Shown: one piece after another, positions 16,665 to 23,874 of the stretch
How the letters are laid out: each line of letters begins with the position of its first letter
Numbering within the stretch: position 1 is the first letter of the stretch
Assembly (NCBI RefSeq): GCF_000696095.1
Contig: NZ_BAYX01000011.1
Location: 248,001-312,000 of the forward strand
DNA from: Rhizobium rhizogenes NBRC 13257
GTDB lineage: Bacteria > Pseudomonadota > Alphaproteobacteria > Rhizobiales > Rhizobiaceae
DNA length: 64,000 bases
Direction of reading: 5' to 3'
Position numbers and translations under genes: made by a program
The notes under the pieces: model-generated
What the model saw: only the letters and a program-made list of their open reading frames with translations
What the model was told of the DNA's origin: nothing
The model's database searches: none

Positions 16665-17555
16665 TCAGGCGCTGAATGTCAGACCGAAGTCCGAAACCAG
16701 CTTTTTCATGGCGGCGTCCTGTTCGGGCGGCAGCGGCAGGCGCGGCGGGCGGGGCGTGCCGGCGGCAAAACCCATATGCGTCAGCAGCGCCTTCGATCCG
16801 GCGACATAGGCTTGCCCACCGACGGCCTGGATGATCGGCAGCCACTTCAGGTAAAGCGCGCGTGCTTCATCGGTCTTCTTTTCATCGGCAGCGAGCTCGA
16901 AAATGCGGACCATCGGCCCCGGCGCCACGTTCGAAGCAACGGCGACCCAGCCTTCCGCCCCCATCACGAAGGATTCGAAGCCGAGAATGCCGCCAAAGAC
17001 GGTCATATTGTCGCCCGCAAGACGGATGATATCACGCACTCGCGTCACTTCGAGGGTGGATTCCTTGATATAGTCGCAGCCCTTGATCTCGGCGATACGC
17101 TTCACCAGCTCCGGCTTTAGATCGACATTGGCCGTTGCCGGGTTGTTGTAGACCATAATCGGGATGGAGATCGCTTCGGCCACCGTGCGATAGTGATGGA
17201 CCAGTTCGTCATCCGTTGGCGTGGAATAGAAGGGCGGAATGATCATGACGCCATCCGCACCCATGGCTTCCGCCTTTTGGCTCAGACGCACACATTCGCG
17301 CGTATCTTCCGCGCCGGTGCCGATCAGCACCGGGACACGACCGGCGACGGTTTCGATCACTGTCCGTGCCACGCCATCGCGTTCCTCTTCGCTCAGCGAC
17401 AGGAATTCGCCGGTCGAGCCCAGCGGGATGAGGCCATGAATGCCCTCCCGCACCTGCCAGTCGGTAAAGGCGGCCAGCGCCTTCAGATCCAAAGCGCCGT
17501 TCGCGTCCAACGGCGTGATCATCACGGTATAGACACCGCGAAACTTCCTAGTCAT
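16665..17555 (-). CDS. DapA/N-acetylneuraminate-lyase family protein
   Basis: A 296-residue TIM-barrel Schiff-base enzyme. Lys164 in DYIKEST is the expected catalytic lysine, Tyr136 in MVYNNP the catalytic tyrosine, and GSTGEF the carboxylate-binding loop. The family includes dihydrodipicolinate synthase, 2-keto-3-deoxy acid aldolases and the pyrroline-4-hydroxy-2-carboxylate deaminase of hydroxyproline breakdown. Because it is 10 bases upstream of the amino-acid-type oxidase, a role after that oxidase (deaminase or aldolase) is more likely than lysine synthesis. The hydroxyproline option is attractive, but no epimerase or semialdehyde dehydrogenase gene for that route is visible here. Confidence 0.82.
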   Translation of the reverse strand: MTRKFRGVYTVMITPLDANGALDLKALAAFTDWQVREGIHGLIPLGSTGEFLSLSEEERDGVARTVIETVAGRVPVLIGTGAEDTRECVRLSQKAEAMGADGVMIIPPFYSTPTDDELVHHYRTVAEAISIPIMVYNNPATANVDLKPELVKRIAEIKGCDYIKESTLEVTRVRDIIRLAGDNMTVFGGILGFESFVMGAEGWVAVASNVAPGPMVRIFELAADEKKTDEARALYLKWLPIIQAVGGQAYVAGSKALLTHMGFAAGTPRPPRLPLPPEQDAAMKKLVSDFGLTFSA

Positions 17556-17571
17556 GTCAGATATCCTGGTT

Positions 17572-18267
17572 CTAGCGCTTCTCGGTGACGGAAAGCCGGG
17601 AGTTGGTGGCTTGACCGAAGCGCTTCTCGATATGGTTCTGGACGAAATCCCAGAGCGTGGTCAGAAGAAGGTAGTAGATGGCCGCCACCGCGAAGAGCTC
17701 CAGCACCATGAAGTGCTCCTGGATGAGCACCTGGGTGCGCCGCAGAAGCTCCTCCATGGAGATGACCGAGGTCACGGAAGTCGTCTTCAGCAAGCCGTTG
17801 ACGGAGTTTCCGAGCGGCGGAATGATCACTTTGAAGGCTTGCGGCATGACGATGTGGCGCATGATCTGCCGTTCCGTCATCCCGAGTGCCCGGGCGGCGC
17901 GGGCCTGCCCTTCCGGGACAGCCTCGATGCCGGCGCGGATGATTTCCGCAAGATAGGCGGCTTCATTGAGCGCGAGCCCGATCAAGGCCGCCTCGATCAC
18001 GGTGAAGCGAATGCCGAACTGCGGCAGCGCCGTGTAGAGAGCGATAAGCTGGACGAGCAGCGGCGTGCCGCGAAACAGCCAGATGTAGATCTTGGCGAGG
18101 GTCTTGGCCAAGCGGAACGGCGATCGCCGCATCAAGGCAAGGACAAATCCAAGGATAAGACCCGCCGTCAGCGACACGACGGTCAGCCAGATGGTCGTGA
18201 AGACCCCACCGAGGATGAAGGGATTAAACAGGTATCCGAAGAAACCCGACCAGCTCCAAAGCGTCAT
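17572..18267 (-). CDS. Polar amino acid ABC transporter permease
   Basis: A 231-residue inner-membrane protein of the HisM/GlnP family with about five hydrophobic segments. The cytoplasmic EAA loop reads EAVPEGQARAARALGMTERQ (about residues 135-155), which contacts the ATPase. Only one permease gene is present, so it probably works as a homodimer. It lies 16 bases before the DapA-family gene and after the binding-protein gene, from which it is separated by a hairpin. Confidence 0.9.
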   Translation of the reverse strand: MTLWSWSGFFGYLFNPFILGGVFTTIWLTVVSLTAGLILGFVLALMRRSPFRLAKTLAKIYIWLFRGTPLLVQLIALYTALPQFGIRFTVIEAALIGLALNEAAYLAEIIRAGIEAVPEGQARAARALGMTERQIMRHIVMPQAFKVIIPPLGNSVNGLLKTTSVTSVISMEELLRRTQVLIQEHFMVLELFAVAAIYYLLLTTLWDFVQNHIEKRFGQATNSRLSVTEKR

Positions 18268-18288
18268 GAACGTAACTTTCTGCTCAAG

Positions 18289-18314
18289 GCGAGCGCGGAA
18301 GATCCGCGCATCGC
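18289..18314 (-). repeat. Hairpin between binding-protein and permease genes (amino-acid operon)
   Basis: GCGCGGA and TCCGCGC form a 7-bp stem with a 3-base loop, extended by four more pairs beyond a single-base bulge. It sits in the 72-base gap after the binding-protein stop. Such hairpins usually protect the upstream message or reduce read-through, giving more binding protein than permease. That role is inferred. Confidence 0.5.
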
Positions 18315-18339
18315 CATTCCGATAAACCGATCAGGCAGA

Positions 18340-19176
18340 TCAGCGACCAGGGCCCTTCACGGAATAATCACCGGACACCATAGGCAATCCGTACTTGTCG
18401 AACAGCGCCTTCAGCGATCCGTCTGCCTTCATCTCCTTGAGCGTCGCCGATACGGCATCGGCAAGCGCCGGGCTCTTGAAGGCGACGGCGACCGGTGCGG
18501 GATAAAGGCCGCTCAGGGCACGCTTAAAGTCGCCGCGCGCATCATAATCCTTGGCGACGGCATCGATCGACACCACGCCATCGACTTGGCCCGCACGCAA
18601 AGCCTGATAGGCGAGCGCGAAATTGTCGAAGGTCTGGATCGTCAGGCCCTTCTTGCCGGCATCGCGCAATTCCTTGTCGAGGAGGCGCGTCTTGGTTTCT
18701 TCGAAACCGCCGATCTCGACGCCGATCGTCATGCCGGCGAGATCGTCTTTGCTGGCGACCTTCTTGTCGGAATTCGGCGCGACCGAAACGCTGATCGCCT
18801 GATCCTCATAGGGGATCATCTGCATGATCTTGGCGCGTTCCTCGGTGAAAAAAATGCCGGTGTTGATCATGTCCCAGCGGCCGGCCTGCAGGCCCGGCAC
18901 CATCGCGGAGAACTCGATCCGGACATATTCCGGCTCAAGGCAGAGACGCTTGGCGATCTCGGTGCCGAGCTCGACGCGCATGCCCTTCAGGTCGCCGCTG
19001 GAGTCGATGAACTGCAAGGGCGGCAGTGTCGGGTTGGTCGACATCACCAGCTTGCCCGGCGTGATCAGCTCGCCGGCCACGACCTTTGGCGTGCAGGATT
19101 GAGCAAGGGCGAACGATGTTGTCAGGACTAGGAACGATGCGGCGAGAATGCCGCGGGACAATTGAATTCGGAACAT
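18340..19176 (-). CDS. Family 3 (amino acid) extracellular solute-binding protein
   Basis: A 278-residue periplasmic protein. Residues 1-26 are a Sec signal peptide ending FALAQ, followed by a mature chain with GKLVMSTNPTLPPLQF, the usual start of the amino-acid-binding SBP_bac_3 fold, and a DDLAGMTIGVEIGGF hinge segment. I start at ATG 19176, where GAGG lies five bases upstream, because the longer open frame adds 21 residues before the signal. A promoter and palindrome lie upstream at 19229-19268. It delivers substrate to the permease and ATPase of the same operon. Confidence 0.92.
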   Translation of the reverse strand: MFRIQLSRGILAASFLVLTTSFALAQSCTPKVVAGELITPGKLVMSTNPTLPPLQFIDSSGDLKGMRVELGTEIAKRLCLEPEYVRIEFSAMVPGLQAGRWDMINTGIFFTEERAKIMQMIPYEDQAISVSVAPNSDKKVASKDDLAGMTIGVEIGGFEETKTRLLDKELRDAGKKGLTIQTFDNFALAYQALRAGQVDGVVSIDAVAKDYDARGDFKRALSGLYPAPVAVAFKSPALADAVSATLKEMKADGSLKALFDKYGLPMVSGDYSVKGPGR

Positions 19177-19228
19177 GATGACCTCTGGAGCTGGTTTTCT
19201 TATTGGCGTCCCAAAGTTTGCATTCATA

Positions 19229-19268
19229 TGGGATCCCACTTTTATACAAAATTTCTCCGGCGATGCAA
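19229..19268 (-). promoter_or_regulatory. Promoter with palindromic operator for the amino-acid operon
   Basis: On the minus strand TTGCAT (19268-19263) and TATAAA (19246-19241) are 16 bases apart. Directly after the -10 lies the perfect palindrome TGGGATCCCA (19238-19229), at the expected start of transcription. A partly matching element, TTGG-CGTC-CCAA on the plus strand, lies at 19203-19214. The adjacent GntR regulator is the obvious candidate to bind here; that is inference. Confidence 0.5.
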
Positions 19269-19287
19269 GAGCTGCTGCGACGCCCCC

Positions 19288-19935
19288 TCAGTAATTTGTA
19301 AGAACGCCCTGCCGAACCGCCTCGAGATGGCGCGCCATCGCCCGCCGCGCCGCATCGGAATCATGTGCCGAAAGCGCGGCCAGGATCGCCCGATGCTCGG
19401 CGACGCCGGGTTTTGCCCGGACCACCGCCATCTGCCTTTCAAAGATCGTCGTATAGCGCCGCATCTCACCGATCACGGCTGCCATGAAGGGATTGCCGCT
19501 AGCGGCGGCGACGGAGCCATGCAGTGCATCGTCGAACTGCCAGACGAGCTCCGGATCCGGATCCGGCTCGGCCTCGATCGCATCCAGCATCACCAAGAGT
19601 GATTTCAACTCCTCCTCGGTCATATGCGAAGCTGCCAAGGCAATGGCGCTCGGCTCGAGCAGCATCCGCATCGCCAGGCTGTCGAGATAGTCCTTCAGCG
19701 TTATGACCCGGACGCAAAGCACCCCCTTGTCATTGCGGACCAGCAGCCCCTCCCCTTCAAGGCGGCCGAGTGCGTGGCGCATCGGAGAGCGCGACACGGC
19801 ATGCTTGCTTGCAAGCCGCCTTTGCTGCACCACCGATCCGCCCACCAGCCGCGCCGAGAGAATATCGGCTAAAAGCAGACGATAGGTTTCGTTGGCAAGG
19901 CTTGCCTCTCCCGCGTCGTTCAGGCGATCGTCCAT
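19288..19935 (-). CDS. GntR-family (FadR/FCD) transcriptional regulator
   Basis: A 215-residue regulator with an N-terminal winged helix (recognition part AVSRSPMRHALGRLEGEGLL, about residues 48-67) and an all-helical C-terminal FCD ligand-binding domain. Members commonly repress catabolic operons until a carboxylate or amino-acid-like effector binds. It lies 111 bases upstream of the binding-protein gene in the same direction, and divergent from a second GntR gene, so it probably controls the 11-19 kb operon. Confidence 0.87.
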   Translation of the reverse strand: MDDRLNDAGEASLANETYRLLLADILSARLVGGSVVQQRRLASKHAVSRSPMRHALGRLEGEGLLVRNDKGVLCVRVITLKDYLDSLAMRMLLEPSAIALAASHMTEEELKSLLVMLDAIEAEPDPDPELVWQFDDALHGSVAAASGNPFMAAVIGEMRRYTTIFERQMAVVRAKPGVAEHRAILAALSAHDSDAARRAMARHLEAVRQGVLTNY

Positions 19936-20045
19936 GAGTTCCCTTTTTGCTTCTTTGCGAGATCGGCTATCATATGTAACAGCTGCGTGTATGAAGAAAG
20001 AGCGTTGTCACGCAGGATGCGGGCAGCCCGGGAAATGAGGTAGGG

Positions 20046-20723
20046 GTGACAGATATTTCAATCATGCCGGCGACACCGTCGTCCACGGGCGGACAGCACA
20101 ATCTTGCCTCGCTGACCTACAAAGCCGTTTCCGACATGATTCGCCATCGCAGGCTGAAGGGCGGACAGGTCATCGTCGAGGCAAGACTCGCCGAAACCCT
20201 CGGCATTTCCCGCACCCCTCTGCGGGAGGCGCTACAGCGGCTGGAAGGCGAAGGGCTGGTGCGCAAGGGCGATGGCCGCAACTACGTCGTACGCCAGGTG
20301 GATATCGGTGAATATCTGCAAAGCCTGCGGCTGCGATTGCTGATCGAGCCCGAGGCGGCCGTCCTGGCGATCCCCAATATTCCGCGCCGGCAACTGATCG
20401 CCGTGCGGCGCGAGATCCATGAGCTTCTCGACGCGACCGCCTATCACACCGACGCGCACTGGGTCTCCGACGACAACCTGCACAACCTGATCATCGATCA
20501 TTGCGGAAATACCGTCATGGCGAAGGTGCTACGGGAGCTGCGCGCCACCACGCGCCTGTTCGAGATCGATCGCCTGAAGGACCGTCTGAAGCCCGATTCC
20601 ACCGAGCACCTCGTCATCATCGAGGCCGTGGAACGCGGCGATGCGGGCCAAACTCGCGACGCCGTCGCCCTCCATATAGAAAGCCTGATCGCCTTCACCC
20701 GCCAGCATCTAGGCGTCGCCTGA
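20046..20723 (+). CDS. GntR-family (FadR/FCD) transcriptional regulator
   Basis: A 225-residue regulator. The winged helix contains ISRTPLREALQRLEGEGLV (about residues 58-76) and the C-terminal part is an FCD effector domain. GTG at 20046 is preceded by GAGG; an in-frame ATG six codons later is an alternative. It is transcribed away from the other GntR gene and ends 20 bases before the convergent CUT2 ATPase gene. Its target is unclear: it could share the divergent promoter region with its neighbour or control the sugar transporter. Confidence 0.87.
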   Translation: MTDISIMPATPSSTGGQHNLASLTYKAVSDMIRHRRLKGGQVIVEARLAETLGISRTPLREALQRLEGEGLVRKGDGRNYVVRQVDIGEYLQSLRLRLLIEPEAAVLAIPNIPRRQLIAVRREIHELLDATAYHTDAHWVSDDNLHNLIIDHCGNTVMAKVLRELRATTRLFEIDRLKDRLKPDSTEHLVIIEAVERGDAGQTRDAVALHIESLIAFTRQHLGVA

Positions 20724-20742
20724 CGATAGACATGATCGGCGG

Positions 20743-21489
20743 TTAGCCGCCGATCATCAGCTTGACGACTTCCTCATGCGTGGTTTCGCTGATCTGGCGC
20801 TCGCCCGCGACGATACCGCGACGCAGGACGACGATGCGGTCGGAGACGGCAAAGATGTCCTGCAGATTATGCGAGATGAAGATCACCCCGCGTCCCTGCG
20901 CCTTCAGCGACTTGATGAGCGCCACGACCTTGCGCTGTTCCGGCACACCAAGGGCTGCGGTCGGCTCGTCCATGATCAGGATGCGGGCGTTCCAATAGAC
21001 CGCACGTCCGATCGCCACCGCCTGACGCTGGCCGCCGGAGAAGTTGCTGACCGGCGCGTCGAGCCTTTTCACATGGAAATCGAGCTGCGCCATCGTCGCG
21101 CGCGCGGCCTCCGCCATCGCCTTTCGGTCGATGACCGGCAAGAAGCCGAAAAGCTTCTTCATCGGCTCGCGACCGAGAAAGATATTGGCGCCGATCGTCA
21201 GATTGTCGGCCAGCGCCAGATCCTGATAGATCGTCTCGATCCCCTTTTCCCGCGCATCCTGCGGCGAGGAGAAGGTGACGGGCTTTCCTTCGATGAGGAT
21301 TTCGCCTGATGTCGGCGGATAGACGCCCGAGATCGCTTTGATCATCGTCGTCTTGCCGGCGCCATTGTCTCCCGCCAGCGCGACGACTTCGCCAGGACGG
21401 ACGACCAGGGAGCAATTGTCCAGGGCATGGACCGCACCGAAATAACGCGACAGGTTGCGGACTTCGAGAAGGGGCGTTGAGCTATTCAT
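20743..21489 (-). CDS. CUT2 sugar ABC transporter ATP-binding protein (single-domain, FrcA-like)
   Basis: A 248-residue ATPase with Walker A AGDNGAGKTT, signature FSGGQRQAVAIGRAV and Walker B ILIMDEPTAALGVPE. The final GVPE instead of LDxx is typical of the CUT2 sugar family. Unlike RbsA-type proteins with two nucleotide-binding halves (about 500 residues), it has one, as in the Sinorhizobium fructose importer. I start at ATG 21489, which overlaps the permease stop, rather than the longer frame from 21588. It serves the permease and binding protein just upstream. Confidence 0.92.
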   Translation of the reverse strand: MNSSTPLLEVRNLSRYFGAVHALDNCSLVVRPGEVVALAGDNGAGKTTMIKAISGVYPPTSGEILIEGKPVTFSSPQDAREKGIETIYQDLALADNLTIGANIFLGREPMKKLFGFLPVIDRKAMAEAARATMAQLDFHVKRLDAPVSNFSGGQRQAVAIGRAVYWNARILIMDEPTAALGVPEQRKVVALIKSLKAQGRGVIFISHNLQDIFAVSDRIVVLRRGIVAGERQISETTHEEVVKLMIGG

Positions 21490-22588
21490 CCTGTTTTGCC
21501 CCGCTGAACCGGCGCTGCGCCTGATCGATAAGCACCGAAATGATGATGACGATGCCGACGGCAATGAACTGCCAGAAGGGTTCGACATTCATGAAAACCA
21601 GACCGTACTGGATAACGGCAATGACGAGCGCCCCGGCGACCGTGCCGATGATCGTTCCCGAGCCGCCGAACAGGCTGGCACCGCCGATAACGACCGCGGC
21701 CACGCTGTCGAGCAGCAACGGCTCACCGGCCTGGGCCGCACCTGCCGTGAAGCGGGCCGCATAGAGCGCACCGCCGAGACCGGCGCAGACCGCCGAGAGC
21801 ATATAGAGCCGCAACAGATGCGACTTGATATCGATGCCGGCCCGGCGTGCCGCCTGCGCATTGGCGCCGATCGCATAATTGTGCTGACCGAAGCGCGTCT
21901 GGCTCAGCAGGTAGTGCATGATCAGCACGAAGATAAAGGCGACAATGACGAGATAGGGCACGCCATAGAAGCGGCCGTTGCCGAGTTCGGCGAAATAGGA
22001 ATTCTTGACCGGAACGGTGGTGCCGCCGGCCAGCAGAAAGGCCGTGCCGCGGGCGACGCCGAACATGCCGAGCGTGCCGATGAAGGGCGGAACCTTGAGG
22101 CGGGAAATCAAGAGGCCGTTGATGAAGCCGGGCACGGTGGCGGCGAGCATCGCTACGAGAATGCCAAGCACCATTGCCATCGGCAGCGGCATGTAGAGAC
22201 CGGCGATATTGGTGACATGCGCGGCAACGACCGCCGCAAGACCCATGATGAAGCCGGTCGACAGGTCGATGCCACCGGATATGATGACGAAAGTCTGACC
22301 GATCGCCAGCAGTAGTGGCGCCACGGCAAAGACCGCGACCGACTGCCAGTTGAAGGACGAGCCGATAAAGGTGCCACCGAAATCGATGCGCGCCCAGATC
22401 TCAAACGTCACGATCAGTGCCGCAAGAAAGAGCCATGCGCGCAATTGCGCGATATAGTTGATGATGGTTTTTGCCTGATCGCCGTGGTCCGCCTGTGGCG
22501 CCACATGCTGGTCCGCCTTGCGGGCCTCGGTATCTTCGGTAGTCATGGATGAATCCAAACTCGAGCGAGGACGTACAGAAGTCGTCAC
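21482..22588 (-). CDS. CUT2 sugar ABC transporter permease
   Basis: A 368-residue inner-membrane protein of the RbsC family with about eight to ten hydrophobic segments. The conserved GGIDLSTGFIMGLAAVVAA segment and the late VIGGASLFGGSGTIIGTVAG motif are both present. GTG at 22588 is preferred because GGAGG lies seven bases upstream; the inner ATG at 22546 has a poor site. A hairpin separates it from the binding-protein gene, and its stop overlaps the ATPase start. Confidence 0.92.
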   Translation of the reverse strand: MTTSVRPRSSLDSSMTTEDTEARKADQHVAPQADHGDQAKTIINYIAQLRAWLFLAALIVTFEIWARIDFGGTFIGSSFNWQSVAVFAVAPLLLAIGQTFVIISGGIDLSTGFIMGLAAVVAAHVTNIAGLYMPLPMAMVLGILVAMLAATVPGFINGLLISRLKVPPFIGTLGMFGVARGTAFLLAGGTTVPVKNSYFAELGNGRFYGVPYLVIVAFIFVLIMHYLLSQTRFGQHNYAIGANAQAARRAGIDIKSHLLRLYMLSAVCAGLGGALYAARFTAGAAQAGEPLLLDSVAAVVIGGASLFGGSGTIIGTVAGALVIAVIQYGLVFMNVEPFWQFIAVGIVIIISVLIDQAQRRFSGAKQDE

Positions 22589-22615
22589 GCCATTTCCTCC
22601 ATTATGATCAGAGAC

Positions 22616-22640
22616 GTGCCCCGTCCCTTGGACGAGGCAC
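22616..22640 (-). repeat. Hairpin between binding-protein and permease genes (first CUT2 operon)
   Basis: Eleven-base arms GTGCCTCGTCC and GGACGGGGCAC on the minus strand flank a 3-base loop; the single non-Watson-Crick position is a G-U pair in RNA of the transcribed direction. It lies in the 65-base gap between the two genes, a position that suggests message stabilisation or partial termination. Confidence 0.55.
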
Positions 22641-22653
22641 AGACTTCATCCGA

Positions 22654-23643
22654 TTAGTCGGAGTAGATGAACTTCGCGACGTCCTTGTCGGCGACGTTCG
22701 ATTTGTCGATGACCGTAAAGCCGGTGCCGATCGCAGTCGGGATCGAGTTGCCGGTCAGGTGGGCATAGGCCGCCATCACGCCGAAATAGCCGATTTCGGC
22801 CGGGTGCTGGGCAATCGCCAGATCAACGAGGCCGGAATTGATGTTGTCGACGATCGTGGTTGGCGCATCGAAGGCGACGACGCGGATCTTGCCCGTCTGC
22901 CCCGCCTGCTGGACGCCGTTCGCGGCACCGAGAGCGGAGAAGAGATTGGCACCGAAAACGCCGTCGAGGTCCGAGTTGCGGGCAAAGACGGCCTGCAGCT
23001 GCGACGCCGCCTTGTTGGCATCGTCATCATTATATTGCGTGTCGAGAACGGTGATGTTCGGAAATTTCTTCATCTCTTCCTTGAAACCCTGCTCGCGCTG
23101 GTCGGTGGTCGAGATGCCGGGCTTGACGTTCGAAACGTAGACCTTGCCCTTTTCACCGACGGCCTTGGCCAAGGCACGCGCTGCGATCGCGCCGCCCAGC
23201 AGGTTGTCCGAAGCGATATAGGAAAGCGGAAAATCGGCATCGCCGCTTCCCGTCTGGTAGACGCCGCTTCCGATAAAGGTATCGACCGTGATGACCGGGA
23301 TACCCGCATCCGCTGCCTTCTTCAGTGGCTGGACCAATTGATCCTTGTCGGTCGGCGCGATCAGGATCGCGTCAGGCTTCTTGGCGATGATCGCGTCGAG
23401 AACCGGAACCTGCGTGACCGGATTGAAGTCCGGCGCGCCCTGGAACACCAGCGTCGCACCCACCGCCTTGGCGGCAGCTTCGGCGCCCTTGCGCATGGTG
23501 ATGTAGAAAGCATCGGTCGTCAGGCCCGGAATGAGGGCGATGGTAAACTTCTTGTCCTGCGCCTTGGCGCCTCCGGCAACAGCCGCCACGCCGGTGGCAA
23601 GCGTCGCCACGGCACTAGCCTTGAGAAATGAACGTCGTTCCAT
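22654..23643 (-). CDS. Periplasmic sugar-binding protein (RbsB-like)
   Basis: A 329-residue binding protein of the peripla_BP_4 type. The signal starts MERRSFLKASAVATLATG, a good twin-arginine motif, and ends near GGAKA. The mature start FTIALIPGLTTDAFYITMRK and the later GVFGANLFSALGAANGVQQ are standard for ribose/multiple-sugar binders. GGGAGGAAATT precedes the ATG. It heads the transporter genes and follows the kinase and aldolase genes, with a 231-base gap that may hold a separate promoter. The ligand is not predictable from the sequence alone; a ketose or polyol fits its neighbours. Confidence 0.92.
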   Translation of the reverse strand: MERRSFLKASAVATLATGVAAVAGGAKAQDKKFTIALIPGLTTDAFYITMRKGAEAAAKAVGATLVFQGAPDFNPVTQVPVLDAIIAKKPDAILIAPTDKDQLVQPLKKAADAGIPVITVDTFIGSGVYQTGSGDADFPLSYIASDNLLGGAIAARALAKAVGEKGKVYVSNVKPGISTTDQREQGFKEEMKKFPNITVLDTQYNDDDANKAASQLQAVFARNSDLDGVFGANLFSALGAANGVQQAGQTGKIRVVAFDAPTTIVDNINSGLVDLAIAQHPAEIGYFGVMAAYAHLTGNSIPTAIGTGFTVIDKSNVADKDVAKFIYSD

Positions 23644-23690
23644 AATTTCCTCCCTTGAAAGCCGAACATCTCCCTTGTCCGGCGGAATGG

Positions 23691-23719
23691 ATAATCAGTG
23701 GCTTACAGCGGGCCGTCAA
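23691..23719 (-). promoter_or_regulatory. Possible promoter of the CUT2 binding-protein gene
   Basis: TTGACG (23719-23714) and GATTAT (23696-23691) on the minus strand are 17 bases apart and about 50 bases before the start codon. The -35 is good and the -10 is weak. Confidence 0.35.
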
Positions 23720-23764
23720 GTAATATTTTTCTGCAACGAATTTCCGCCATCTATTTGAAATAGC

Positions 23765-23787
23765 TTGCCAATCAGGAAGATTGGCAA
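23765..23787. repeat. Inverted repeat between kinase-fusion and binding-protein genes
   Basis: TTGCCAATC and GATTGGCAA form perfect 9-base arms around AGGAA, extended outward by GC/GC past one bulged base. It may be an operator upstream of the transporter promoter or a hairpin after the kinase gene. No T-run follows, so an operator is at least as likely as a terminator. Confidence 0.45.
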
Positions 23788-23874
23788 AGCGATGCACTTC
23801 GCCGCCAACGGAGCGTTGCGCGACGGTTTGAAGTCAGATCAAGCTTTCGTCTGCCGCCGGGACGGCGGCTACTT

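Noticed and set aside
17554..19131. A 525-codon plus-strand open frame opposite the permease and binding-protein genes
   Set aside because: It is a shadow of high-G+C codon usage on the opposite strand. The minus-strand genes have clear motifs, and the translated frame shows only Arg/Asp/His-rich sequence without domains.
23696..23705. AAGCCACTG on the minus strand, resembling the B12 box of cobalamin riboswitches
   Set aside because: Only the short box matches. There is no surrounding riboswitch architecture, the downstream gene is a sugar-binding protein, and the motif overlaps the spacer of a plausible promoter.
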